The notes under the pieces were generated by a model that saw only the letters and a program-made list of their open reading frames with translations, had not been told where the DNA came from and made no database searches. From Prado023 sp963788325 (GTDB lineage Bacteria > Actinomycetota > Actinomycetes > S36-B12 > CAIYMF01), in the NCBI GenBank assembly GCA_963788325.1, contig CAWBGJ010000001.1:186001-250000 (forward strand): a stretch of 64,000 bases of DNA, written 5' to 3'. Below are positions 26,621 to 34,118 of this stretch, one piece after another. Every line of letters starts with the position of its first letter. The stretch's first letter is position 1. The translations under genes and the position numbers were made by a program.

Positions 26621-27915
26621 CGGGCCTCCACGAGCGCCCGGTCCAGCACCGTCGGTCGCCCACGCAGGAACGTGGCCACCACCGGAGCGGGCAGGTCACG
26701 TCCGCCGTAGGGGTTGTTCCGGCTGCGCGAGGCCGAGGCGCCCGGGTCCACGGTGCGCCGCGACTCGGGGTCGACCAGCACCAGGTGCGCCGGCTCCCCC
26801 ACGGCCAGCGGACGCCCGTGCCCGGGGCGCCGGCCGATCCGGGCCGGGTTCGTCGACATCACCCGGGCCACGTCGGCCCAGTCGAGGCGGCCCGGGAGCA
26901 CCATCGTGTCGATGACCACCGCCAGTGCCTGCTCGAGGCCGAGCATGCCGAAGGCCGCCACGGCCCACTCACACTCCTTGTCCTCCATCGGGTGCGGGGC
27001 GTGGTCGGTGGCCACGATGTCGATGGTGCCGTCGGCCAGGCCCGCGCGCACCGCCTCCACATCGGCAGCACTTCGCAGCGGCGGGTTCACCTTGAAGATC
27101 GGGTCGTAGCTGGTGGCGAGGTCCTCGGTGAGCAGCAGGTGGTGCGGGGTCGCCTCAGCGGTGACGTCGATGCCCCGGGACTTGGCCCACCGGACGATCT
27201 CCACCGAGCCGGCCGTCGAGAGGTGGCAGACGTGCAGCCGCGAGCCGACATGCTCGGCGAGCAGCACGTCACGGGCGATGATCGCCTCCTCGGCGACCGC
27301 CGGCCAGCCGCGCAGGCCGAGCACCCCGGAGAGCTCGCCCTCGTTCATCTGGGCGTCCTCGGTCAGCCGGGGCTCCTGGGAGTGCTGGGCGATCACACCG
27401 TCGAAGGCCTTGACGTACTCCAGCGCCCGGCGCATCAGCACCGCGTCGGACACGCACTTGCCGTCGTCGGAGAACACCCGGACGCCAGCCTCGGAGTCGG
27501 CCATCGCGCCCAGCTCGGACAGCCGCTGGCCACCCAGCCCCACGGTCACGGCGCCCACCGGGTAGACGTCCACGAGTCCTGCGCGCCGGCCCAGGTGCCA
27601 GACCTGCTCGACCACCCCGGCGGTGTCGGCGACTGGATCGGTGTTGGCCATCGCGTGCACGGCGGTGAACCCACCGAGCGCGGCGGCCCGGGACGCGGTC
27701 AGGACCGTCTCCGCGTCCTCGCGGCCAGGCTCGCGCAGGTGGGTGTGCAGGTCGACCAGGCCGGGCAGGGCGATCAGGCCCTCGGCAGCGATCACGGTGG
27801 CGTCGCCGGCATCCAGGGATCCGGGCTCGCCGATGGCGGCAATCGTCTCGCCGTCGATGAGCAGGTCCACGGCCGAGCCGCCGAGCGGGCTGGCTCCGGC
27901 GATCAGGTACGACAT
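26617..27915 (-). CDS. pyrC: Dihydroorotase
   Basis: This 432-residue zinc amidohydrolase cyclises carbamoyl aspartate. Metal and substrate motifs are present: GLVDLHTHLREPG (about 55-67), HVCHLSTAGSVE, TPHHLLLTEDL and ATDHAPHPMEDKE. Length and motifs fit class I dihydroorotase. Its ATG shares a base with the pyrB stop. Confidence 0.96.
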   Translation of the reverse strand: MSYLIAGASPLGGSAVDLLIDGETIAAIGEPGSLDAGDATVIAAEGLIALPGLVDLHTHLREPGREDAETVLTASRAAALGGFTAVHAMANTDPVADTAGVVEQVWHLGRRAGLVDVYPVGAVTVGLGGQRLSELGAMADSEAGVRVFSDDGKCVSDAVLMRRALEYVKAFDGVIAQHSQEPRLTEDAQMNEGELSGVLGLRGWPAVAEEAIIARDVLLAEHVGSRLHVCHLSTAGSVEIVRWAKSRGIDVTAEATPHHLLLTEDLATSYDPIFKVNPPLRSAADVEAVRAGLADGTIDIVATDHAPHPMEDKECEWAVAAFGMLGLEQALAVVIDTMVLPGRLDWADVARVMSTNPARIGRRPGHGRPLAVGEPAHLVLVDPESRRTVDPGASASRSRNNPYGGRDLPAPVVATFLRGRPTVLDRALVEAR

Positions 27916-28847
27916 CAGATCTGTCCTCCCAGGAGCAGGTAGAGCACGGCCATCCGGATGCTCACGCCATTGGTGACCTGTTCGACGATCACCGACCGGG
28001 TGCCGTCCGCGACGCCCGCAGTGATCTCCATGCCGCGGTTCATCGGGCCGGGGTGCATGACGATGGCGTGCTCGGGCAGCATCGCGGCCCGACGCTCGTC
28101 GAGGCCGTACCGGCGGGAGTACTCGCGCTCGCTGGGGAAGAACGCGGCTCCCATCCGCTCGCGCTGCACGCGCAGCATCATCAGGGCGTCGGTCCCGGGC
28201 AGGGGCGCGTCGAGGTCGTAGGACACCTCGCACGGCCACGTCTGCACCCCCACCGGCAGCAACGTGGGCGGGGCGACGAGAGTCACCTGGGCGCCCAGGG
28301 TGGCCAGCAGCAGGACGTTCGATCGGGCCACGCGCGAGTGCAGCACGTCACCGACGATCGTCACGCGCAGCCCGGCGAGGTCCCCGTCCCCCTCGCGCAG
28401 ATGCGCCCGCATCGTGTAGGCGTCCAGCAGGGCCTGGGTGGGGTGCTCGTGCGTGCCGTCGCCGGCATTGACCACGGCGGCATCGATCCACCCGGAGTTG
28501 GCCAACCGGTGCGGCGCCCCACTGGCTCCGTGGCGGATGACCACCCCATCGGCGCCCATCGCCTGCAGCGTCATCGCGGTGTCCTTGAGGCTCTCGCCCT
28601 TGGACACGCTCGATCCCTTCGCGGAGAAGTTGATGACGTCGGCCGACAGTCGCTTGGCCGCGGCCTCGAACGAGATCCGGGTGCGGGTGGAGTCCTCGAA
28701 GAACAGGTTGACCACGGTCCGCCCGCGCAGCGTGGGCAGCTTCTTGACCTCCCGGCTGCTCACCGCGGAGAGCTCACGCGCGGTGTCCAGGACCAGGACC
28801 GCGTCCTCGTGGGTCAGGTCGGCCGCGGACAGCAGGTGGCGGTTCAT
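27915..28847 (-). CDS. pyrB: Aspartate carbamoyltransferase catalytic subunit
   Basis: This 310-residue enzyme condenses carbamoyl phosphate with aspartate. The carbamoyl-phosphate site FFEDSTRTRISFEAA lies at about 49-63 and HPTQALLDAYTM at about 132-143. No regulatory pyrI is present, as usual in actinobacteria. Its ATG overlaps the pyrR stop by 4 nt (ATGA). Confidence 0.96.
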   Translation of the reverse strand: MNRHLLSAADLTHEDAVLVLDTARELSAVSSREVKKLPTLRGRTVVNLFFEDSTRTRISFEAAAKRLSADVINFSAKGSSVSKGESLKDTAMTLQAMGADGVVIRHGASGAPHRLANSGWIDAAVVNAGDGTHEHPTQALLDAYTMRAHLREGDGDLAGLRVTIVGDVLHSRVARSNVLLLATLGAQVTLVAPPTLLPVGVQTWPCEVSYDLDAPLPGTDALMMLRVQRERMGAAFFPSEREYSRRYGLDERRAAMLPEHAIVMHPGPMNRGMEITAGVADGTRSVIVEQVTNGVSIRMAVLYLLLGGQI

Positions 28848-29380
28848 GCGTCCTGCCCGATGATGACCTCGTCGACCCCGTCGGTCTCGAGCAGGCGCAC
28901 GGCCACCGACTCGCGCAGGGAGGTGGGCACGTTCTTGCCGACGTGGTCGGCGCGGATCGGGAACTCGCGGTGGCCGCGATCGACCAGGACCGCCAGGCGC
29001 ACCGCGCGGGGCCGGCCGATCTCAGCCAGGGCGTCCAGAGCCGCTCGGACGCTGCGACCACTGAACAGCACGTCGTCGACCAGGACCACGGTGCGGTCGT
29101 CGATCCCGCCAGCGGGCACGTCCGTGCGTTCCAGGGCGCGGGCCGGGCGCATCCGCAGGTCATCGCGGAACATGGTGATGTCCAGGGAACCGACCGGGGG
29201 GGCGCTGCCCTCCTCGATGCTGGCGATCCGCTCAGCGATCCGATGCGCCAACGGGACCCCGCGGCTCGGGATGCCCAGCAGGACCAGGTCCTGGGCCCCC
29301 TTCTCGCGCTCGAGGATCTCGTGGGCGATGCGGGACAGAGCACGTTGGATATCGGACGAGTCGAGCACGCGGGTGGACAC
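28844..29380 (-). CDS. pyrR: Pyrimidine operon regulator PyrR
   Basis: This 178-residue protein has the phosphoribosyltransferase fold; it binds pyr leader RNA when UMP is high and may retain uracil phosphoribosyltransferase activity. The PRPP motif VVLVDDVLFSGRSVRAAL is intact. I place the start at the GTG at 29380 (VSTRVLDSSD), 5 nt after AAGGAG. The GTG two codons earlier overlaps that ribosome binding site and is unlikely. The site is contained in a PyrR-type hairpin, so pyrR should repress itself and the downstream genes. Confidence 0.95.
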   Translation of the reverse strand: MSTRVLDSSDIQRALSRIAHEILEREKGAQDLVLLGIPSRGVPLAHRIAERIASIEEGSAPPVGSLDITMFRDDLRMRPARALERTDVPAGGIDDRTVVLVDDVLFSGRSVRAALDALAEIGRPRAVRLAVLVDRGHREFPIRADHVGKNVPTSLRESVAVRLLETDGVDEVIIGQDA

Positions 29381-29385
29381 ACCCA

Positions 29386-29421
29386 CTCCTTCCCCGCCTC
29401 ACTGGACGGTCGTTAAAGGAG
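29386..29421 (-). promoter_or_regulatory. PyrR-binding RNA hairpin before pyrR
   Basis: CUCCUU (29416-29421) is complementary to AAGGAG (29386-29391). They enclose CCGUCCAGUGAGGCGG (29394-29409), a PyrR-binding loop (UCCAGNGAGG). There is no U-run or competing terminator, so control is expected at translation, not attenuation. Confidence 0.85.
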
Positions 29422-29441
29422 ATTGTTGGGGAACGGGCCTC

Positions 29442-29447
29442 ATCCTA
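29442..29447 (-). promoter_or_regulatory. Candidate -10 box for pyr operon
   Basis: TAGGAT on the minus strand would start transcription near 29436, giving a leader of roughly 55 nt that begins just before the PyrR hairpin. The -35 region is not recognisable. Confidence 0.4.
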
Positions 29448-29527
29448 GCCGGGGTGACCCGGGGCGCCCACAGGGACGCCCGGCACCGCGCGGGCGGGAC
29501 AGTCAGGCGACCCGGGTGCGCCGACCG

Positions 29528-30016
29528 TCAGTCGACCATCCGACGGGCCTCCGCGTTGAGGACCCCCCAGGCCACCAGTTGCTCGGCCAGGGCACCGGGT
29601 GCCTCGTCGTAGATGACTGCCAGGGTGCGCAGGTCGTCCTGCCGGATCGACAGGACGCGGCCGTTGTAGTCCCCCCGTTGGGCCTGGATCGCGGCCACGT
29701 AGCGCGCGAGCGGACCGGCTCGGTCGGCGGGAACCTGACCGAGACGCTCGAGGTCCAGGATCAGCCTCGGCGGAGCCTCACTGAGCGCAGGTGATGCCGG
29801 CTCGGGCAGCAGCTCGGCCATCGGCACGCCGTAGAACTCGGCCAGCTCGGCCAGGCGCTGCACGGTGACCGCGCGGTCACCACGCTCGTAGGAGCCCACG
29901 ACGACGGCCTTCCACACACCCTGGGACTTCGCCTCCACTCCCTGCAGGGACAACCCCTGCTGGTTGCGGACCGCGCGCAACTTGGCGCCCAGCGCCTTGG
30001 CGTACTCGTGGGACAT
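29528..30016 (-). CDS. bldD: Developmental regulator BldD
   Basis: This 162-residue regulator has an N-terminal helix-turn-helix (EYAKALGAKLRAVRNQQGLS through VVVGSYERGDRAVTVQRLAE) and a C-terminal domain. The c-di-GMP signature RxD-x8-RxxD is exact: RGD, eight residues, RQDD near the C-terminus. In Streptomyces, BldD with c-di-GMP represses sporulation genes. Its presence suggests this organism has a differentiation or c-di-GMP-controlled programme. GAGGAG precedes the ATG at 30016; the ATG 8 codons upstream is less likely. It lies next to pyrR, as in Streptomyces. Confidence 0.95.
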   Translation of the reverse strand: MSHEYAKALGAKLRAVRNQQGLSLQGVEAKSQGVWKAVVVGSYERGDRAVTVQRLAELAEFYGVPMAELLPEPASPALSEAPPRLILDLERLGQVPADRAGPLARYVAAIQAQRGDYNGRVLSIRQDDLRTLAVIYDEAPGALAEQLVAWGVLNAEARRMVD

Positions 30017-30043
30017 TGCCGCTCCTCGTGGGTCGAGCACACG

Positions 30044-30056
30044 CTACGGAGAGTGA
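30044..30056 (-). promoter_or_regulatory. Possible BldD box (autoregulation)
   Basis: TCACTCTCCGTAG matches the BldD operator pattern TNACNCWGNGTNA at all but two fixed positions. It lies about 28 nt upstream of the bldD start. BldD represses itself in Streptomyces, so the position is sensible; the match is imperfect. Confidence 0.3.
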
Positions 30057-30179
30057 CGGCAGGGATGCAAGCGGGCGGGCGCTCCGGGGCGGGGTGATCT
30101 GGGGGACTTGTGGTCAGGGGGGCCGCGACGAGCCCGGGCGCTGCTCTCGGTGCGCCGCTCGAACGAGCCGCGCGAGGGG

Positions 30180-31613
30180 TTAGGCGCGCCGCTCGACGGA
30201 GCCCGCGCCCACCCGATGGACGCGGATGGAGTTGGTGGTGCCTGCGATGCCCGGCGGGACACCCGCGATGAGGATCGCGATCTCCCCCTCCTTGCCCAGA
30301 CCCGTGGCCAGCAGTTCGGCGTCGATGAGCTCGACCATCTGGTCGGTGTGACTCGCGGGCGGGACCAGGAACGTCTTGATCCCCCACACGACGGACAGTT
30401 GCTGCTGCACCGCGATACTCGGCGTGAACACGATCATGCGCATCTTGGGTCGCGTCGCAGCCATGATCCGGGCCGTGACCCCCGTCTCGGTGAAGGCCGC
30501 CAGGTAGTCGGCCTTCAGGGACTTGGCCACATCCACCGCGGACTTGGTCACCGCCTCGCCGACCCGCAGCTCCTTCTTCTTGGGCAGCTTGGGCATGCGC
30601 TCGAGGCCGTTGTCCTCGGTGTAGGACACGATCGAGGCCATCGTCTGCACCACCAGGTTGGGGTGCTTGCCGACGCTCGTCTCCCCCGAGAGCATCACCG
30701 CGTCCGCGCCGTCGAGCACGGCGTTGGCCACGTCGGAGGCCTCCGCCCGGGTCGGGCGCGAGTTCTCCATCATCGACTCGAGCATCTGGGTGGCGACGAT
30801 GACCGGCTTGGACGCCTCCCGGCACATCTGCACCGCGCGCTTCTGCACGATGGGTACCTCGGCCAGGGGCAGTTCGACGCCGAGGTCGCCCCGGGCCACC
30901 ATCACTCCGTCGAAGGCGTCCACGATCCCCTCGAGGTTCTCCACTGCCTGGGGCTTCTCCACCTTGGCCAGCACCGGGATGCGTCGGCCCATCTCGTCCA
31001 TGATCGCGTGGACATCGTTGACGTCCTCCGCCGAGCGCACGAACGACAGGAACACGAAGTCCACCCCGATGCGCAGCGCCCAGCGCAGGTCCTCCATATC
31101 CTTCTCGGACAGGGCCGGGACGCTCACGGCGACCCCGGGCAGGTTGATGCCCTTGTTGTTGCTCACCATGCCGCCCTCGACGACACGCGTGTGCACCCGC
31201 TGCCCCTGGACCTCGACCACCTCGAGCTTGACCTTGCCATCGTCGACCAGGACCGTGTCGCCGGGGTTGCAGTCCCCCGGCAGGCCCTTGTGGGTCGTGC
31301 CGCACTGGGTGACGTCACCGAGGATGTCCTCAGTGGTGATCACGAACGACGCCCCGTTCTCGAGCATGACCGGACCGGCCTCGAACCGGCCGAGCCGGAT
31401 CTTGGGGCCCTGGAGGTCGGCCACGATGCCCACGCCGCGGCCCAGCTCGCGCGCGGCACGGCGCACGTTGGCGTAGGAATCGGCATGATCGGCGTAGTCG
31501 CCGTGGGACATGTTCAGCCGGGCCACGTCCATCCCCGAGTCGATCAGCTCCTTGATCTGCTCGTAGGAGGAGGTGGCGGGACCCAGGGTGCACACGATCT
31601 TCGCTCGACGCAT
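30180..31613 (-). CDS. pyk: Pyruvate kinase
   Basis: This 477-residue glycolytic enzyme converts phosphoenolpyruvate to pyruvate. It has KIVCTLGPATSS at the N-terminus, LNMSHGDYADH, MVARGDLGVELP and the signature KPVIVATQMLESM. The C-terminal allosteric domain is complete. I start at ATG 31613 (MRRAKIVCT), since TACTCT lies exactly 6 nt upstream, a leaderless arrangement. The ATG 9 codons earlier has no support. Confidence 0.95.
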   Translation of the reverse strand: MRRAKIVCTLGPATSSYEQIKELIDSGMDVARLNMSHGDYADHADSYANVRRAARELGRGVGIVADLQGPKIRLGRFEAGPVMLENGASFVITTEDILGDVTQCGTTHKGLPGDCNPGDTVLVDDGKVKLEVVEVQGQRVHTRVVEGGMVSNNKGINLPGVAVSVPALSEKDMEDLRWALRIGVDFVFLSFVRSAEDVNDVHAIMDEMGRRIPVLAKVEKPQAVENLEGIVDAFDGVMVARGDLGVELPLAEVPIVQKRAVQMCREASKPVIVATQMLESMMENSRPTRAEASDVANAVLDGADAVMLSGETSVGKHPNLVVQTMASIVSYTEDNGLERMPKLPKKKELRVGEAVTKSAVDVAKSLKADYLAAFTETGVTARIMAATRPKMRMIVFTPSIAVQQQLSVVWGIKTFLVPPASHTDQMVELIDAELLATGLGKEGEIAILIAGVPPGIAGTTNSIRVHRVGAGSVERRA

Positions 31614-31619
31614 GCGCCG

Positions 31620-31625
31620 AGAGTA
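31620..31625 (-). promoter_or_regulatory. Leaderless-type -10 box for pyk
   Basis: TACTCT with a 6-nt gap to the pyk ATG. No ribosome binding site is present. Confidence 0.5.
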
Positions 31626-31698
31626 GCCAGCCACAGCCAACTCGGCGCGCCGAGCGAAGGAACCCGCCGTGAACTCCTGCTGGCCGGCGGGCGACCCC

Positions 31699-32787
31699 TC
31701 ACTCGGCCGAAAGGACTCCGGCCGTACCCGGCGACGCGCCGCGGGCGCGGGCCCGGAGCACGCGGTCGGGGGTGCCGGTCAGGGCCCGCAGCAGCCAGAG
31801 GTAGGTCACGACCAACCCGTAGCCGACCACTTCGACGGTGCTGACCGAGTCCGGGGTCACGGCGGCACGCAGCAGCGCCCAGCCCCCCGCGACGGTGGCG
31901 ATGATCGGCCAGATCCACGTGCGCCTGCGCAGCCGGCTCGGCAGCCCACGCAGGGCACGGCGCTGCCCGGTGGTCAGGGCCCGCCACCAGCGCAGGCCGA
32001 CCAGCGGCACGCCCACCGCGGCCAGGCCAGCCAGCACCCGGGCCAGCACGGGCAGCCCGGCACCCGCGGCCACGAGCGCGGGCAGCGGAGCCACCAGGAG
32101 CCAGGCAGCCGCCCGCCGTGCCACGAGCACGGCCAGTGCGTCGAGGTTGTGCCGGGCTGACCGCCCCTGCGGATCCTGCGCCAACGCCTCGGCCAGCCAA
32201 CGGGCGGCGTCCGCGGGTGAACCGGCCGCCATCTCCAGCACCGCGAGGTTGTTCAGCGCCGCCGTGTTGCCGGGATCTCGGCGCAGGGCCTCTCGGTAGG
32301 CCTCCCGGGCGGCGTCGGGGTCACCCTCCGCAGCCAGGGCCACGCCGATCTGCAGCTGCGCGTCCACACTGTTGGGCTCGAGCAGGACCGCCTCCCGGGC
32401 CGCGGTCAGCTGGTGGGCGATCGCCTCGGGGCGCGAGGAGGACCCCCACGCCCGCGACAGCGCCAGGTGGTTGGCCGCGTTGGTGGGATCGGACTCGACG
32501 GCCCGGCCTGCCAGCGCGATGGCCTCGTCGATCCAGCCGACGTCGAGCAGGACCAGGGTTGCCAGGCGCAACGCGTACGGGTCGGCAGGGGTCACCGACA
32601 ACAGGGTGCGCGAGGTGTCCAGGGCCTCCTTGCGCGCACCCTGGGCCCGGAGCGTGCGTACGAGCAGGCCCAGCAGGCGGGGGTCATCAGGCGACCTGGC
32701 CAGCTGCGCACCGAGCGTGTCGCGGGCGGAGTCCCACCGCTGGGCGGCGACCAGCGCCTCGGCCAACTCGTAGCGGTCGGTGCTCAC
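31699..32787 (-). CDS. TPR-repeat membrane protein
   Basis: This 362-residue protein has six or so TPR-like helical repeats (about 1-220; for example AREAYREALRRDPGNTAALN) followed by a C-terminal membrane part. Hydrophobic segments include LLVAPLPALVAAGAGLPVLA, VLAGLAAVGVPLVGL, WPIIATVAGGWALL and VEVVGYGLVVTYLWLL. The TPR domain therefore probably faces the cytoplasm. The GTG at 32787 overlaps the stop of the AAA+ gene by 4 nt, so the two are made together and probably interact. Function unknown. Confidence 0.75.
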   Translation of the reverse strand: MSTDRYELAEALVAAQRWDSARDTLGAQLARSPDDPRLLGLLVRTLRAQGARKEALDTSRTLLSVTPADPYALRLATLVLLDVGWIDEAIALAGRAVESDPTNAANHLALSRAWGSSSRPEAIAHQLTAAREAVLLEPNSVDAQLQIGVALAAEGDPDAAREAYREALRRDPGNTAALNNLAVLEMAAGSPADAARWLAEALAQDPQGRSARHNLDALAVLVARRAAAWLLVAPLPALVAAGAGLPVLARVLAGLAAVGVPLVGLRWWRALTTGQRRALRGLPSRLRRRTWIWPIIATVAGGWALLRAAVTPDSVSTVEVVGYGLVVTYLWLLRALTGTPDRVLRARARGASPGTAGVLSAE

Positions 32788-34052
32788 AGCAGCCGATGGG
32801 CCCGCATATACTGCGCCAGGGCCCGGTACTCGCCGGCGGCGTCTGCGAACAGAACGACGTTGCGGGCCGCCCCGAACCATCGGGAGGTCGACGGCGTCGT
32901 GTCCGCGATCGCCTCGGCGACATCGTCGGCGGTGACCAGCCGGTCGGCGTCGCCCGTGCGGGCTGCGGCGACCAGAGCACCCTGGGCGGCTGCGCGGCAC
33001 ACGTGCGCGAGGTCGGCACCGGAGAAGCCCTGCGTCTGCGCCGCGATCGCGGCGGGGTCCACGTCCGCGGCGACCGGCAGGTCACGCAGCGCAGCGGCGA
33101 GGATCTGGGTGCGCGCCGCGAGCTCGGGCGGCTCCACGAAGACCGCTCGGTCGAAGCGCCCGGGCCGGCGCAGCGCCACGTCGACGTCCCACGGCGCGTT
33201 GGTCGCGCCGAGCACGAACAGGCCCTCATTGGTGCTTGCCACCCCATCGAGCTCGGCCAAGAGCTGGTTGATGACGCCCCGCAGCGCCGAGGCGGAGCGG
33301 CCCAGGCCCGAGCGGCTGCGGCCCAGGGCGTCGACCTCGTCGAAGAAGAGCACGACCGGGGCCTGGGCGCGGGCGTAGCCGAAGAGCTCGGAGATGTTGG
33401 CTTCGCTCTGGCCCATCCAGCGGCTGAGCACGTCGGCCAGGCCCACGGAGATGAACCTCGCGCCGAGTTCGCCGGCAACCGCCCGGGCCAGATGGGTCTT
33501 GCCGCAGCCGGGGGGGCCGTAGAGGAGCATCCCACCACGCAGCGTCGCGGCGTACCGCTCGCGCAGCTCCGGATGGCGCAGCGGGGTGAGGAACGCCGCC
33601 TCGATGGTGGCCTTCGCACTGTCCAAGCCGCCGACATCGGCCAGCCGCAGCGACGTCTCGACGGGCTCGTGGGCCAGGCCGCCCACGAGATCTTCCTCGG
33701 CGGCTCCCCAGTCGAAGCCACGGCCCTCGGATCGCGCGGCACCGACCGAGGGGGGCTGGGTTGCGCCGGGCTCGGCATCGCCTGGCTGACCGGCTGCGGG
33801 CCGACCTGTGGCGGGCCGCGCAGGATCGGTGCTACCTGCACCGGGGCCAGGTGCCCCGAGTGCGCGGGCCATCAGCGCTCGCAGGCCCGGGTCCCTGGGG
33901 TCGTCGGCCAGCAGCTGCCCGACGTGGCCGACGGCCTCCTGACCCTGCCCGGCGTCGATGAGCAGCGCCGCAAGATGCTCGCGCAGCACCGGGTCCCCAG
34001 GATCCCGGCCGACCGCGCGCCGCAGGGCATCGAGCAGCCGGTCTGTTTCCAT
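32784..34052 (-). CDS. AAA+ ATPase with N-terminal TPR-like region
   Basis: This 422-residue protein starts with a short TPR-like helical region (1-65) and a Pro/Gly linker (68-125), then one classical AAA+ module. Walker A GPPGCGKT is at 179-186, Walker B VLFFDEVDAL with Asp238-Glu239, then GATNAPWDV (sensor 1) and RRPGRFDRAV (arginine-finger region). It is closest in style to the Cdc48/FtsH-type classic clade but has no protease domain. It has a leaderless-type start. Pairing with a TPR membrane protein suggests a membrane-tethered remodelling machine; substrate unknown. Confidence 0.82.
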   Translation of the reverse strand: METDRLLDALRRAVGRDPGDPVLREHLAALLIDAGQGQEAVGHVGQLLADDPRDPGLRALMARALGAPGPGAGSTDPARPATGRPAAGQPGDAEPGATQPPSVGAARSEGRGFDWGAAEEDLVGGLAHEPVETSLRLADVGGLDSAKATIEAAFLTPLRHPELRERYAATLRGGMLLYGPPGCGKTHLARAVAGELGARFISVGLADVLSRWMGQSEANISELFGYARAQAPVVLFFDEVDALGRSRSGLGRSASALRGVINQLLAELDGVASTNEGLFVLGATNAPWDVDVALRRPGRFDRAVFVEPPELAARTQILAAALRDLPVAADVDPAAIAAQTQGFSGADLAHVCRAAAQGALVAAARTGDADRLVTADDVAEAIADTTPSTSRWFGAARNVVLFADAAGEYRALAQYMRAHRLL

Positions 34053-34059
34053 GGCTGCG

Positions 34060-34065
34060 AGGCTA
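34060..34065 (-). promoter_or_regulatory. Leaderless-type -10 box for AAA+ gene
   Basis: TAGCCT lies 7 nt before the ATG at 34052 on the minus strand, with no ribosome binding site. Confidence 0.4.
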
Positions 34066-34118
34066 CCTCGCGCCCCAGTGCTGGGCGTGACGAGCCGAGC
34101 ACCCCGGGCCGGGTACCG

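Noticed and set aside
29399..29443. A 14-codon ORF (MRPVPQQS...) ending in the pyrR PyrR loop
   Set aside because: Its ATG overlaps the candidate -10 box, so the transcript would begin inside it, and it has no SD. The shared stop-in-loop position is explained by the loop sequence.
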